A DNA stretch of 64,000 nt from Alphaproteobacteria bacterium (GCA_024275825.1 JAJRYK010000030.1:1-64000); one strand, 5' to 3'. Counted from the first letter of the stretch, positions 52,259 through 61,998 are shown. A program made the numbers and translations. The notes: generated by a model from the letters alone, not told the origin.

Positions 52259-53002
52259 TTATAGGTGGAGCGTTTTTGGCTCAGTAGTCGGCGATATGGG
52301 GAGCGGAGCCTGGCTCTCAAACTCCACAATAAACTCATGGATTAGTCTGGATATTTCATATGTTTGTTCTTTCTGGGACAAAATCAAGAGTGCTTTAAAA
52401 CTCTCGACTGAGCCATTAAAATAATCCCAAAATTCGTCTAGTGCTGTTTGGCATGTTTCAAAATCTTTTGATAATATTGAGCGCGCGACCATGGCTTCAA
52501 CAATGTTTTCGATGTCGTTCCATTCTGCTTCTTTTCTTGCTCCCAAGTGCATAAGGTTGGCAATAAACCAAGCAACAGGGTGTTTGTCGAGGGAGTTAAG
52601 CCAGCGATTAAAGTATGTTTGAGCCTCATCAGTTCTAAGTATAACAGGAAAGGAAACTCCTCCGGCGCGTTCAATGGAATCTATAAGGCTCAAAGCCTTA
52701 TTTTCGGTTGCCCAATCTACAATACGTCGCCCGTTTGGCGCCGGTAGGTTTGGGATGCTGATTTTACCTTCATATTTAATATTGAGGTTTGTAAAAACAT
52801 TTGCGGCATCATGCCTGACCAGTGCATCGCATATTTCACAAAGAATTCCGTGTGTCTTTGCATCTGGGTCAAAAACTCTGTTATCTTCTTTTTCTTCAAG
52901 AGATAGCTCTTTATGGATTTGTTGGATGAGGCCAGAGAGCCAGCTTGTATCTTCAAGCTTTACCGCACGATCAATATTCTCTTTTTGTTTTTCATTTAGC
53001 AT
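52259..53002 (-). CDS. orphan 247-residue protein between phoH and miaB
   Basis: The product is soluble, rich in Trp, Leu and Asn, with helical character throughout (e.g. WNDIENIVEAMVARSILSKD and LILSQKEQTYEISRLIHEFI). A DIAVDWATEN-like segment, RRIVDWATENKALSLIDSIE, is near residue 94. I recognise no family. It is visibly AT-richer than phoH and miaB and interrupts a gene order that is otherwise contiguous in many Alphaproteobacteria. The gene has an AGAAGG sequence about 12 nt upstream of the ATG. Confidence 0.7.
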   Translation of the reverse strand: MLNEKQKENIDRAVKLEDTSWLSGLIQQIHKELSLEEKEDNRVFDPDAKTHGILCEICDALVRHDAANVFTNLNIKYEGKISIPNLPAPNGRRIVDWATENKALSLIDSIERAGGVSFPVILRTDEAQTYFNRWLNSLDKHPVAWFIANLMHLGARKEAEWNDIENIVEAMVARSILSKDFETCQTALDEFWDYFNGSVESFKALLILSQKEQTYEISRLIHEFIVEFESQAPLPISPTTEPKTLHL

Positions 53003-53070
53003 TTTTTATTAGCACCTTCTAATCTGATGAAGGAAGCTACTACCTTATGAAAACTTTGGCAAGGAAAACT

Positions 53071-54435
53071 TTATATTCTTAAAATACTTTCGTTAGTCAC
53101 GATCTCACCCGTCAGCGAGTTATCAAACCCTTCGGTGATCTTAATATCCTGAATTGTGTTCATCAGGCGCGGATTGCCCTCGATATACACTGATTGGTTA
53201 AACGGGCTGCGGCCTACTAATTGTCCTTCGCGTTTGCCTTTGCGGTCGAACAGGACGGGCAGGGTTTGGCCGATGGTGCTTTCGTTAAAGCTGCGCTGCT
53301 GCTCGTTTATCAGGGCTTGCAGGCGGGCTAAACGCTCGGAGGCGATTTTATCGTGGATCAAACCCTGCATATTGGCCGCGGGTGTGCCGGGCCGGGCGGA
53401 GTATTTGAAGGAATAGCATGATGCGAAATTCACGTCGCGCACCAGCTGCATTGTGTCCTCAAAGTCTTGATCGCTCTCCCCCGGAAAGCCGACAATGAAG
53501 TCGGAGGAAAAGGCGAGGTCCGGGCGCGCTTTGCGCAGCTTTTCAATGATATCGCGGAAGTGATTGCTCGTATGTTTGCGGTTCATCGCCTCCAGAATTT
53601 TGTCAGATCCACTTTGCACCGGCAGATGCAGGAACGGCATAAGCTTCGGCAGAGCGTGCATTTCAATCAGCGCCTCATCCATATCGCGCGGGTGTGATGT
53701 GGTGTAGCGAATGCGGGCGAGGCTTTCAATCTTTGCCACTTCCTCAATCAGCTTCCCCAGCCCCCAAACATTGCCGTCTGGTCCCTCACCATGAAACGCA
53801 TTGACGTTTTGGCCTAGCAGGGTGATTTCCAGCGTGCCATTATCGACCAGCTTTTTACACTCATCGACAATCTTTTGCACGGGCCGGGAATATTCGCTGC
53901 CGCGCGTATAGGGCACAACGCAGAAGGTGCAGAATTTATCGCAGCCTTCCTGAATAGACACAAAGGCCGAAACGCCCTGTGATGTGTGTTCCTCGGGCAG
54001 GGAGTCAAACTTGCTCTGTGCCGGGAATTCGGTGTTAACCACGCGCTCACCGCTGGCCTTGATGATCATTTCCGGTAGCTCGTGATAGGTTTGCGGACCG
54101 AAAACCATATCAACATAGGGCGCGCGTTCGAGGATAAATTCACCCTCAGCCTGCGCAACGCAGCCCGCCACAGCCATGAGCATTTTCTCGCCCTTGGCCT
54201 CTTTAGCCTCTTTCAGGGGGCGCAAGCGGCCGAGGTCGGAGAAAACTTTATCGGTGGCTTTTTCACGAATGTGGCAGGTATTCAGGATCACCATATCGGC
54301 GTCCTCCGGGCTGTCCACGGCCTTATAGCCCTGCGCGCTGAGGATATCAGCCATGCGGTGGCTGTCATAGACATTCATTTGGCAGCCCCAGGTCTTTATA
54401 TAGAGCTTCTTATTCTTATTTGCGCTTTGTGTCAT
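53071..54435 (-). CDS. miaB: tRNA-2-methylthio-N6-dimethylallyladenosine synthase
   Basis: MiaB is a radical-SAM enzyme that methylthiolates A37. The N-terminal domain has cysteines for one cluster (KTWGCQMNVYDSHRMADIL, LNTCHIREKA and AGCVAQAEG), the radical-SAM CxxxCxxC is EGCDKFCTFCVVPYTRGSE, and a TRAM domain closes the protein. The product is 454 residues from the ATG at 54435; an alternative ATG is 12 nt upstream, but AAGGATGTACAAGAAT favours 54435. It begins the minus-strand block that runs to rpsO. Confidence 0.96.
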   Translation of the reverse strand: MTQSANKNKKLYIKTWGCQMNVYDSHRMADILSAQGYKAVDSPEDADMVILNTCHIREKATDKVFSDLGRLRPLKEAKEAKGEKMLMAVAGCVAQAEGEFILERAPYVDMVFGPQTYHELPEMIIKASGERVVNTEFPAQSKFDSLPEEHTSQGVSAFVSIQEGCDKFCTFCVVPYTRGSEYSRPVQKIVDECKKLVDNGTLEITLLGQNVNAFHGEGPDGNVWGLGKLIEEVAKIESLARIRYTTSHPRDMDEALIEMHALPKLMPFLHLPVQSGSDKILEAMNRKHTSNHFRDIIEKLRKARPDLAFSSDFIVGFPGESDQDFEDTMQLVRDVNFASCYSFKYSARPGTPAANMQGLIHDKIASERLARLQALINEQQRSFNESTIGQTLPVLFDRKGKREGQLVGRSPFNQSVYIEGNPRLMNTIQDIKITEGFDNSLTGEIVTNESILRI

Positions 54436-54534
54436 ATTCTTGTACATCCTTCTACGCTGCCATAAACCACAAAGTGGCGATGGAAATCAAGATTTATGAG
54501 GTCGGCGTGGCGGTCATCGTGACAAACAAGTGAG

Positions 54535-55023
54535 ATGTATCATTTAATGAGAGTGTTTTTGGGCCTGATTGTAATCTGTATCTTTGCCGTTCCTGCGTAC
54601 GCTGAGGAGTGTTATTCCAAGGCTGAAGTCGAGGCGGAACAAGGTATACGTATCCATAGTGAGCTGATGGTCATTGGTCTTAATTGCCAGCATATGGGCA
54701 AGCGTTACGGGATGGATCTTTATAGTGATTATCGCCGCTTTACAAATGATCACGCGTCGTTGTTCAGCAAATATGAGGATATTCTTATTGGCTTTTTCAC
54801 CCGCCGCGGCGATGCGAAGCCGGAGGCTAGCCTCAATACGCTGCGCACGAATTTTGCAAATAATATCTCAACCGATGCGGCCGCTATGCGCCCTGATATC
54901 TTTTGCGCCAAGTATGTGCCGCGTATAGAGAAAGCGTCAGTGATGGACAGGGATGATATTCGCCGCTGGGCTTCTGTTGTTCATGAGTCTCATCCGGTCT
55001 CTTATCCCGCGTGTCCGGGCTAA
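54535..55023 (+). CDS. secreted Cys-containing protein, unknown
   Basis: The 162-residue product has a signal peptide (MYHLMRVFLGLIVICIFAVP, cleavage near AYAEE) and four mature cysteines (C26, GLNCQHMGKRYG, PDIFCAKYV and PACPG) that could form two disulfides in the periplasm. The mature part is helical with YSDYRRFTNDHASLFSKYED. It resembles small periplasmic proteins of unknown function in Alphaproteobacteria. It is divergent from miaB. Confidence 0.75.
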   Translation: MYHLMRVFLGLIVICIFAVPAYAEECYSKAEVEAEQGIRIHSELMVIGLNCQHMGKRYGMDLYSDYRRFTNDHASLFSKYEDILIGFFTRRGDAKPEASLNTLRTNFANNISTDAAAMRPDIFCAKYVPRIEKASVMDRDDIRRWASVVHESHPVSYPACPG

Positions 55024-55093
55024 GCTGTTGATTCTAAGGCGCTTTAAAAAACCCTTCAAAAATCGACCACGATCTCTATCATGATACCTGTCA

Positions 55094-55099
55094 TATAAT
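55094..55099 (+). promoter_or_regulatory. candidate -10 box of the symporter gene
   Basis: A perfect TATAAT lies 23 nt upstream of the symporter ATG. The hexamer 17 nt upstream of it does not match the -35 consensus well, so this is a weak prediction. Confidence 0.3.
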
Positions 55100-55121
55100 A
55101 AAAGCAGGGAAGAATTTTGAT

Positions 55122-56561
55122 ATGGGGATTGATCAGCAGATTAACGCGTTTTTTGAGCCGATTGCGAATGGGCTCGCCAGCGTTGTGTTTTACAGCGTCA
55201 ATTTTGGTGAGGGGCTGGATGTAAAGCTTATCCTTGTTTGGTTGGTGGTTGCGGCGCTGTTTTTCACTGTGCATTTTGGGTTCATCAATTTTCGTTATTT
55301 TATGCATGCCGTGCGTCTTGTTTGTCGCAAACCTGACGATTCCGAGAAGGGACAGATTAGTTCGTTTCAGGCACTGATGACCTCGATGGCGGCGACAGTG
55401 GGGCTTGGGAATATCGCCGGCGTGGCGGTGGCGATTTCTGTTGGTGGCCCTGGCGCTGCACTGTGGATGGTGGTTATGGGCTTTTTTGGTATGTCTGTGA
55501 AATTTGCAGAGGTGATGGCGGGCGTTAAATACCGCCATTATCCCGATCCCGATCGACCGGATGAGGTTTATGGCGGGCCGATGTATTATATTCGCGATGC
55601 CTTTGCCAATCGTGCTATCCCGCATGTGGGAATTGGGCGCTTTACGGCGCTGGTTTTTGCGGCTTTCACAATGATTGGTGCGCTGGGCGCGGCGGCATTA
55701 TTCCAAACCAATCAGTCTTTCCAGCAGCTTTTGAATGTCACAGGTGGCGATACCAGCTATTTTGCGGATAAGGCCTGGATGTTTGGCCTGTTCATGGTGG
55801 TGATTGCCGGAGTTGTGATTATTGGTGGGATTAAGTCTATCGCGAATGTCTCGGGCAAGGTCGTGCCGCTTATGGCGGGCCTCTATATTCTGATGGGAAT
55901 TGTTGTTTTAGTCTTGAATTTCAGTGCAGTGCCGGGCGCTCTTGTGGTGATTATTAAGGGTGCATTTACGCCCGCTGCCGGGTTTGGCGCGGTGCTGGGT
56001 ACGATCCTGACAGGCGTACAGCGCGCGAGCTTCTCGAACGAGGCTGGTCTTGGCTCTGCGGCGATTTCACAATCCTCTGTACGTACAAAAGATCCGGTGG
56101 AGCAGGGGTTTGTCGGTATGCTCGGGCCGTTTATTGACACGGTGGTTGTCTGTAGCGTCACGGCAATCGTAATCGTTGTGACCGGCGTTTATGATGTCGC
56201 GAATGGTGTGGAGGGGGTCGAGCTGACCTCTCGCGCGTTCGGTAGTGTGATTTCCTGGTTCCCGATATTGCTTGCCGTGATTGTCTTTATGTTTGCCTAT
56301 TCAACGATTATTGGCTGGTATTACATAGGGATGAAAGGTTTTGCTTATATCTTTGGTGAGCGCCGAATTGTTGAACATGTGTATCAGTTTATATTTTGTG
56401 TTTTCATTGTGATCGGTGCGGCGTCTACGCTTGATAATATCATTACCTTTACCGATGCCTCTATTCTGGCTATGGCCGTGCCTAACCTGATTGGGCTATA
56501 TCTTTTAGCGCCGGAATTGAAGCGTGATCTCAGGGAATATATCGAAAAATTAAAAACGTAA
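55122..56561 (+). CDS. sodium:alanine symporter family transporter (AGCS)
   Basis: The 479-residue product has about ten membrane helices and AGCS signatures: SSFQALMTSMAATVGLGNIA then GVAVAISVGGPGAALWMVVM, KFAEVMAGVKYR, YGGPMYYIRDAF, and QRASFSNEAGLGSAAIS. These symporters take up alanine or glycine with Na+. The AGAATTTTGAT stretch ahead of the ATG has no strong Shine-Dalgarno. It is followed by a 187-bp gap and the coiled-coil gene. Confidence 0.93.
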   Translation: MGIDQQINAFFEPIANGLASVVFYSVNFGEGLDVKLILVWLVVAALFFTVHFGFINFRYFMHAVRLVCRKPDDSEKGQISSFQALMTSMAATVGLGNIAGVAVAISVGGPGAALWMVVMGFFGMSVKFAEVMAGVKYRHYPDPDRPDEVYGGPMYYIRDAFANRAIPHVGIGRFTALVFAAFTMIGALGAAALFQTNQSFQQLLNVTGGDTSYFADKAWMFGLFMVVIAGVVIIGGIKSIANVSGKVVPLMAGLYILMGIVVLVLNFSAVPGALVVIIKGAFTPAAGFGAVLGTILTGVQRASFSNEAGLGSAAISQSSVRTKDPVEQGFVGMLGPFIDTVVVCSVTAIVIVVTGVYDVANGVEGVELTSRAFGSVISWFPILLAVIVFMFAYSTIIGWYYIGMKGFAYIFGERRIVEHVYQFIFCVFIVIGAASTLDNIITFTDASILAMAVPNLIGLYLLAPELKRDLREYIEKLKT

Positions 56562-56748
56562 AAATCTATCCACAGCTGCGGTTTTTGCTGTAGCTCCAGT
56601 GCTTCTGCGGGTCTTTGTGTATGCGCTGTGCATAACGTAAAAAACGGTGCTTGTGCAAAGCCTTATTCCATGGCTCTATAGGTTTCATTCAATGCAATCA
56701 TTATTCACCAAGGCCTGCGCACAGCGCAGTTCTTAAGGAGCTTTATAT

Positions 56749-59700
56749 ATGTCAGATTTGTCCGCAATCAAACAGGCTGAGCAAAAACACAAAGAGCAAA
56801 AAGCAAAAGAAACTCAGTCAGATGTGCGTGCATTTAGAGCTGATGCTTTAGGAGAAAATATGCCGACAGCGAAAGTCTCAGGACTTGGAGCATTGAAAAT
56901 CATATCCAAGCCGTCCGAAAATACGCCAGAGATTAAAGCAGAAAAACCTGTCTCTAAGCTCAAGGCGCAATTAAAGGAAAAAGCGCAGGACGTGAAACCG
57001 GCTCCAACACTGACACCTGCGGCGCCTGTTGTGGCCAAGGTTGAGCCAAAAATAGAGGCGAAAGCCGCGCCGCACTCATTAGAGCTGCCTGAAGATTACG
57101 ATGATGATGCAGTTTTGTTGACCAGTCCTGTTGAGCCAGCATCTAACCATAAGGTTTCTCTGGCGAAAATGAGCCGTCCGATGGAAATTCTCTATGGCGC
57201 AGGTATTGTCGGAACGGCCATGTGGTTAGCCTTTTGCGCGATATATGCTGTTCGTCATGGCGTGGGCCTATCCCCAGAAGAGCTGGGTGCATTTTTGGCG
57301 GGTGCATTTGCGCCGCCGGCTTTGTTTTGGTTGATGGCCACGATGATTAACCGCCGCGCTGATGTGAATGAGTACGCTTCGGCGCTGCGGGCTGAGCTGC
57401 AATCGCTGATCTTCCCGTCAGAGGAAAGTGCGAGCATCATAAACAAGGATGTGGAGCGCCTGTGCCGTCAAGCGGCGGAGGTGTCTGCGGCGTCTAATGC
57501 GGTGCTGAAATCGCTCCAGCGCGCGCGGCAGGGCTTGCGCGTTGAGATTCGTGACTTTTCTGGCGTATCCAAAAAGGCAGAATTCCACATTGATCGTCTG
57601 GCGCAGTCCTTGACTGAAAAATCTGGTCAGCTTTTGTCAGTAACAGAGGAAATTGAGAAGCGTACAAGCGGCATTGATAAGAACGTACAAGCCGGGGCGC
57701 AAGCTTGGGATAATGCGACATTGGCTGTTTTAGAGCGCGCCGGGAAAATGGAAGCGGCGCTGGGGCGCGGCAGTGATAAAATTCTGGTTGCTGCTGATCG
57801 TGCAATGAGCAAGACACAAGAGGTTGGGATGAGCCTCGAGAAGAGCTGTATTGGTATGAATGATGCAGTTGATCGTGTGTCTGGCCGTCTCGAAGGCCTG
57901 AGCAATCGCTTTGATGACCATACGGAAAGCCTGTCGGGCGCGGCGGATAATGTATCTGAAGAAATTGAGCGCCTGGTGGAGATGATCCGTGATCAGGTTG
58001 AGGGGCTGGAGAGCACGACTGAGCGCACTGTTGATGCGATGAGTGCCTCTGCGATGACGATCCAGGAGCACAAGGCTGCTCTAACCGATAGTGCGGAGCA
58101 GGTGGCAAAGCAATCTGATTACATCACCTCCTCTATTACTGCGAGCGCTGAAAATCTGAACAGCACGGTTGCTGATGTGATCGCCAAGACCGAAGGGCTT
58201 GAGGTGCGTATCGATGAAAAAACGCGCAATCTGCATGATGTGGTACAGGGCATTTCTAAAGAAGCCAACTTGATTGAAGAGGCAGGCGAGCATGCGGCAA
58301 ACAAGCTGGGTGAAGCGCTCTCAACAGCGATTTCTGGCTCAGAATCTATTAGCTCTGCGGTGCAGCGCGCGGTGGAGGCGCTAGAAAGCTCAACCATGAA
58401 TGCGCAAGATCGCGCTGATACGTTGATGGTGACCACGAAGCAACACGTACAGGTGCTCGCCGAGGCTGGTGCCGGCAATGTTGAGCAGGTCAAACAGATT
58501 ACTGAATTGCTAGAACAAAGCCGTACGCAAATTGAAGAGGTTTCTCGCAGTTCAGAGACTCATGTGAAGGCCTTGTCGCAAGCGATTACGCATCAGAATG
58601 AGGAGCTCAGCCTGTCTGCAGAGACTCTATTAGAGCGCATTGATTCTGTGCGCAAATCATTTGAACGGCCTCTAAGGGAAATCCAGACGGCTGTGGGCGA
58701 GGCAGATAAACGTCATGAGCTGATCAGTGATGTGCTTGATCGCCGCGTTACGGATCTTAATGCATCCAGTGATCGCGCGGTGAGTGTTGCGGAAACCATT
58801 CGCGGTACACTGCGTGGGCAGGCGCAGGAAATCTCAACACTTTCCGGTCAAATCGCCGGACAAGCACGTGTGATTAACGAAGAGATGCGTACGCAAAAAG
58901 ACGGGCTGAACGATGAGGTAACGCAGTCTCTGAGCATGTTAGAGACTGTACGTGAGGCGCTCGATGCGCAAGCCAGAGAGCTGCATACGCTTTCCGACGG
59001 TGCTGTAGGCGATATCACGAAGGTGAGCGCGCAGATATCTGACGGTAGTGCGAAGGTTACAAACTTCACCAAGACCGCTTTTGTTGATCTTGAGGCGCTT
59101 GATCACTCTATCGATGATAAAATTACGCGCTTGAGCGAACAGGCGAAAGACGCGACGCGCTCAGTTGAGGCGGTGAAAGATACGCTGGCCTCCTCCGCGC
59201 AAGAGATTGAGCCTATTTATATTAACGCGATAGAGCAGGCTGAGGAAACACGTACACGCTTTGATGCGCTGAAATCCAGCTATGAAACCACAACGCAAAC
59301 GACATTGGACCGGTTTGCGCAGATTGGCATTATGTTTGATGGGCGTTTGCAAGATCTGAAGCAGGGTACCGAAGAGGCTAACATTCTCCTGCGTGGCTCT
59401 AGTGAGACTATTCAGGCACGTACAAAGGATATTGAAGAGGCCTCAAGCACGGCGCATGAGCGTATGCGCGATATTTCTGCCTCATTGCAGGACCAATCTT
59501 CGGACGTGCATCTGATGACCGATCAGGCATTGTTGAAGATCGAGGCTATTCAAAAGGCCATGAACGAGCAGTTCTTTGAGCTTTCAGCGTCTGTTGGCGC
59601 TGCGGTGGCGCAGCTTGAGGGCGCGGGCGATGGCTTTGTCCGTCAATCGAATAATGTTCAAAGCGAAGCGCAGAAGGTTATCGGAACGTTTGATCGCGTT

Positions 59701-60651
59701 GGTGAGAAGGCGCTGGATGAGACTCATAAGCTCAGTGATGCAGCAGATAAAACCGCCGCGCGCTCTGCGGAGCTGGTCGCACATGTGAAGAGGGAGGCTG
59801 AAGCGCTTCTTGGCAACGCCAATGATAGCTTGTTTGAGCTGAAGAAAGCCGGTGATAGCTTTGCTATTCGTGCGCGTGAAGTGGCGGAGCAGATGAGCGG
59901 ATCACTGAAGACCTCGGCGACCTATGGGCAGGAATTAAAATCACAGTCCAAGGCGATTGCTGACAGCTCTGTGAATGCAGCAGAGCGGATGAGTAAGGCT
60001 GTTGCGACGATGGGCGCGCAGCTTGATGAGGTCAATGATGCGGCTAATGATGCGGCGTTCAAGGTCGAGAGGTCGCGGGAGAAGCTACAGACCGAATCTG
60101 ATCGTTTGCTTAATGTTTCAACTGCGGCGCTCGATGGCGCGCGCGATGCGGCTATTACCTTTACGAAGCAGTCTGAATCGCTGTTTAAGGCTTCTCAGGA
60201 TGCCAGTGAATTTGCGAAGAGCATTCAGGAAAGGGAAACGCGCGCGCAGCGTGAGGCCTTCATGTCCTCGGCCAAGTTCATCATTGAGAGCTTGCACTCG
60301 CTCTCAGTTGATCTGACCCGGATGCTTGATGGAGATGTTTCCGAGAAGACCTGGAAGGCGTTCCAGAAGGGTGATGTGTCGGCCTTTACGCGTAAGCTGA
60401 TCGATATGGAGGGCAAAATGCCGCTGGATAAGGCGCAGGAGAAATTTGCGTCTGATAATGAGTTCAGAACCTATGCCCAGCGCTTCATTCGTCAGTTTGA
60501 GGAAATGTATGATCAAGCCTTTGAGGCCGATCACGGCGCGCTTCTCAGCTCCACGATCGGCTCTAGTGAGGTTGGTAAGCTGTATCAGTTCATGTGTCAG
60601 GTGGCCGGTAAGGATTCAAAGCTTGGAAAAATAGCGCTGAAGGCAGCGTAG
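56749..60651 (+). CDS. giant membrane-anchored coiled-coil protein
   Basis: The 1300-residue product has a charged, proline-rich cytosolic N-terminus (1-140), two membrane helices (about 147-167 and 180-200) and then some 1050 residues of nearly uninterrupted coiled coil, with repeated SxxxVxxxAExxL-type heptads (e.g. SSTMNAQDRADTLMVTTKQH). A short globular C-terminal region from about residue 1195 (SVDLTRMLDGDVSEKTWKAF) ends it. There is no methyl-accepting signature, so it is not a chemoreceptor. Two N-terminal helices plus long cytosolic coil resembles polarity or cell-shape scaffolds such as TipN, but this rests on architecture only. AAGGAG lies 10 nt before the ATG. Confidence 0.85.
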   Translation: MSDLSAIKQAEQKHKEQKAKETQSDVRAFRADALGENMPTAKVSGLGALKIISKPSENTPEIKAEKPVSKLKAQLKEKAQDVKPAPTLTPAAPVVAKVEPKIEAKAAPHSLELPEDYDDDAVLLTSPVEPASNHKVSLAKMSRPMEILYGAGIVGTAMWLAFCAIYAVRHGVGLSPEELGAFLAGAFAPPALFWLMATMINRRADVNEYASALRAELQSLIFPSEESASIINKDVERLCRQAAEVSAASNAVLKSLQRARQGLRVEIRDFSGVSKKAEFHIDRLAQSLTEKSGQLLSVTEEIEKRTSGIDKNVQAGAQAWDNATLAVLERAGKMEAALGRGSDKILVAADRAMSKTQEVGMSLEKSCIGMNDAVDRVSGRLEGLSNRFDDHTESLSGAADNVSEEIERLVEMIRDQVEGLESTTERTVDAMSASAMTIQEHKAALTDSAEQVAKQSDYITSSITASAENLNSTVADVIAKTEGLEVRIDEKTRNLHDVVQGISKEANLIEEAGEHAANKLGEALSTAISGSESISSAVQRAVEALESSTMNAQDRADTLMVTTKQHVQVLAEAGAGNVEQVKQITELLEQSRTQIEEVSRSSETHVKALSQAITHQNEELSLSAETLLERIDSVRKSFERPLREIQTAVGEADKRHELISDVLDRRVTDLNASSDRAVSVAETIRGTLRGQAQEISTLSGQIAGQARVINEEMRTQKDGLNDEVTQSLSMLETVREALDAQARELHTLSDGAVGDITKVSAQISDGSAKVTNFTKTAFVDLEALDHSIDDKITRLSEQAKDATRSVEAVKDTLASSAQEIEPIYINAIEQAEETRTRFDALKSSYETTTQTTLDRFAQIGIMFDGRLQDLKQGTEEANILLRGSSETIQARTKDIEEASSTAHERMRDISASLQDQSSDVHLMTDQALLKIEAIQKAMNEQFFELSASVGAAVAQLEGAGDGFVRQSNNVQSEAQKVIGTFDRVGEKALDETHKLSDAADKTAARSAELVAHVKREAEALLGNANDSLFELKKAGDSFAIRAREVAEQMSGSLKTSATYGQELKSQSKAIADSSVNAAERMSKAVATMGAQLDEVNDAANDAAFKVERSREKLQTESDRLLNVSTAALDGARDAAITFTKQSESLFKASQDASEFAKSIQERETRAQREAFMSSAKFIIESLHSLSVDLTRMLDGDVSEKTWKAFQKGDVSAFTRKLIDMEGKMPLDKAQEKFASDNEFRTYAQRFIRQFEEMYDQAFEADHGALLSSTIGSSEVGKLYQFMCQVAGKDSKLGKIALKAA

Positions 60652-60680
60652 GGTGATTTAATCTAGAGTTTTTAGCCTTA

Positions 60681-60785
60681 GTCTCCTCCCCCTTAGGGGG
60701 AGGATTAAGGTGGGGGGTGATGGTGTTTGATTAAGGCAGCCGTTCGTAACCCTTCCCCCTAGCCCCCTCCCATAGGGCGGGGGGA
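60681..60785 (+). repeat. GC-rich interspersed repeat, class 2, copy 5
   Basis: CTCCTCCCCCTTAGGGGGAG, GATTAAGGTGGGGGGTGATG, GTGTTTGATTAAGG and a closing CCTCCCATAGGGCGGGGG follow the class order. The flanking GTTGGGCTATGG also follows copy 3. The 272-bp gap before the HAD gene holds nothing else that I see. Confidence 0.85.
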
Positions 60786-60923
60786 TAGATGACGTGTTGG
60801 GCTATGGCAATATTATTAGGCTAATGCTCATCTAGCTATTGATTAAAACCCTTAAAGCCACAATAATAGATGCGCGCGGAACCCTCTGCGCGCATCACAT
60901 TTATTCAAGGTGGCGATTCCGCT

Positions 60924-61862
60924 ATGAGCATCATAAAAAAGACTAAATTTTGCCAAGGCATTTCCGATATATCTGACAGCTATATGGGCTTTATCATTGA
61001 TCAGTGGGGCGTGCTCCATGATGGTGAGAAGGCGTATGATGGCGTTGTTGAATGCTTGAAGGAGCTGAAGTCACGCAAAAAATATATTATCATCTTGTCC
61101 AATTCTGGTAAGCGGGCAGCGGAGAATAAGGAACGCCTGAAAAAACTGGGCATTGGCCCCAGCCTGTATGATGAGATTTTGACCTCTGGTGAAATGACTT
61201 GGCAGGGTTTGAAAAATGAGGATGAAGAATTCTTCAAAGGTCTGGGTGATAAGGTCTATGTGATTAGCCGCGGCGGTGATCGTTCGATCGTTGATGGGCT
61301 GGATGTTGAGGTTGTTGATGATGTGAATGATGCGACGTTCTTTATTATTGCGGGTGCGGATTCACCAGAAATGACGATTGAGGATTATGAGCCTGCTTTG
61401 AAAACAGCGGCGCGTAAGGGATTGACCGCTATTTGTGCAAACCCGGATAGTCTGGGCTTAATGAAGGGCGCGAATATTATGGGGCCGGGCACGCTGGCTG
61501 CGCGTTATAAGGATTTTGGCGGCGTTGTGCATTATATCGGCAAGCCGCACCAGCCAATTTTTCAGCGCTGCATTCGTACGCTTCAGGGGCAGGGTATCTA
61601 TCCCGGCCATACGATTGTGATTGGCGACACGATGGCGCACGATATTCTTGGTGGCTCGCTGGTGAATATTGATACGTGCCTTGTGGCGCAAGGCCTCCAC
61701 TGGGGTTCGCTCAAGAAGGCGCATAGCGCCCTGGAGCTGGATAAGGCGCTTGAGGTGCTCTCTAATCAGTACGGTAATATCAAACCGAAATATCTGGTGA
61801 AGACGATGAGGTGGGGCAATGCACTGCCTGATCGCAAGCATAAGAAGCGCGTCGCGCGCTGA
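60924..61862 (+). CDS. HAD superfamily class IIA hydrolase
   Basis: The 312-residue product has the class IIA HAD motifs: I in FIIDQWGVLHDGEKAYDGV (Asp nucleophile), II in IIILSNSGKRAAEN, III Lys in HYIGKPHQPIFQR and IV in TIVIGDTMAHDILGG. This matches the HAD-IIA subgroup of unknown physiological substrate found in Alphaproteobacteria. The ATG at 60924 has AAGGTGG upstream; a longer frame start at 60870 is rejected. Flanked by class 2 repeats on both sides. Confidence 0.9.
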   Translation: MSIIKKTKFCQGISDISDSYMGFIIDQWGVLHDGEKAYDGVVECLKELKSRKKYIIILSNSGKRAAENKERLKKLGIGPSLYDEILTSGEMTWQGLKNEDEEFFKGLGDKVYVISRGGDRSIVDGLDVEVVDDVNDATFFIIAGADSPEMTIEDYEPALKTAARKGLTAICANPDSLGLMKGANIMGPGTLAARYKDFGGVVHYIGKPHQPIFQRCIRTLQGQGIYPGHTIVIGDTMAHDILGGSLVNIDTCLVAQGLHWGSLKKAHSALELDKALEVLSNQYGNIKPKYLVKTMRWGNALPDRKHKKRVAR

Positions 61863-61900
61863 TTTTTTCGTTTTTCTGATTAATATATAGTCGCCGTTTT

Positions 61901-61998
61901 CCCTTCTCCTTAGGGGGAGGATTAAGGTGGGGGGTGATGGTGTTTGATTAGTTTACCGTTCCTAAACCCTCCCCCCCCTCCCTCAGGGAGGGGGGGGA
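61901..61998 (+). repeat. GC-rich interspersed repeat, class 2, copy 6
   Basis: CCTTCTCCTTAGGGGGAGG, ATTAAGGTGGGGGGTGATGG, TGTTTGATTAGTTTACCG and CCTCCCTCAGGGAGGGGG. It lies between the convergent HAD and patatin genes and is the copy closest to copy 1. Confidence 0.85.

Noticed and set aside
57494-58108. Antisense frame of 204 codons within the coiled-coil gene
   Set aside because: It is proline/serine/histidine-rich low-quality sequence produced by the repetitive codon use of the coiled coil.
56749-60651. Methyl-accepting chemotaxis protein
   Set aside because: The coiled coil lacks the highly conserved hairpin signalling motif and a HAMP domain, and the gene has no chemotaxis neighbours.
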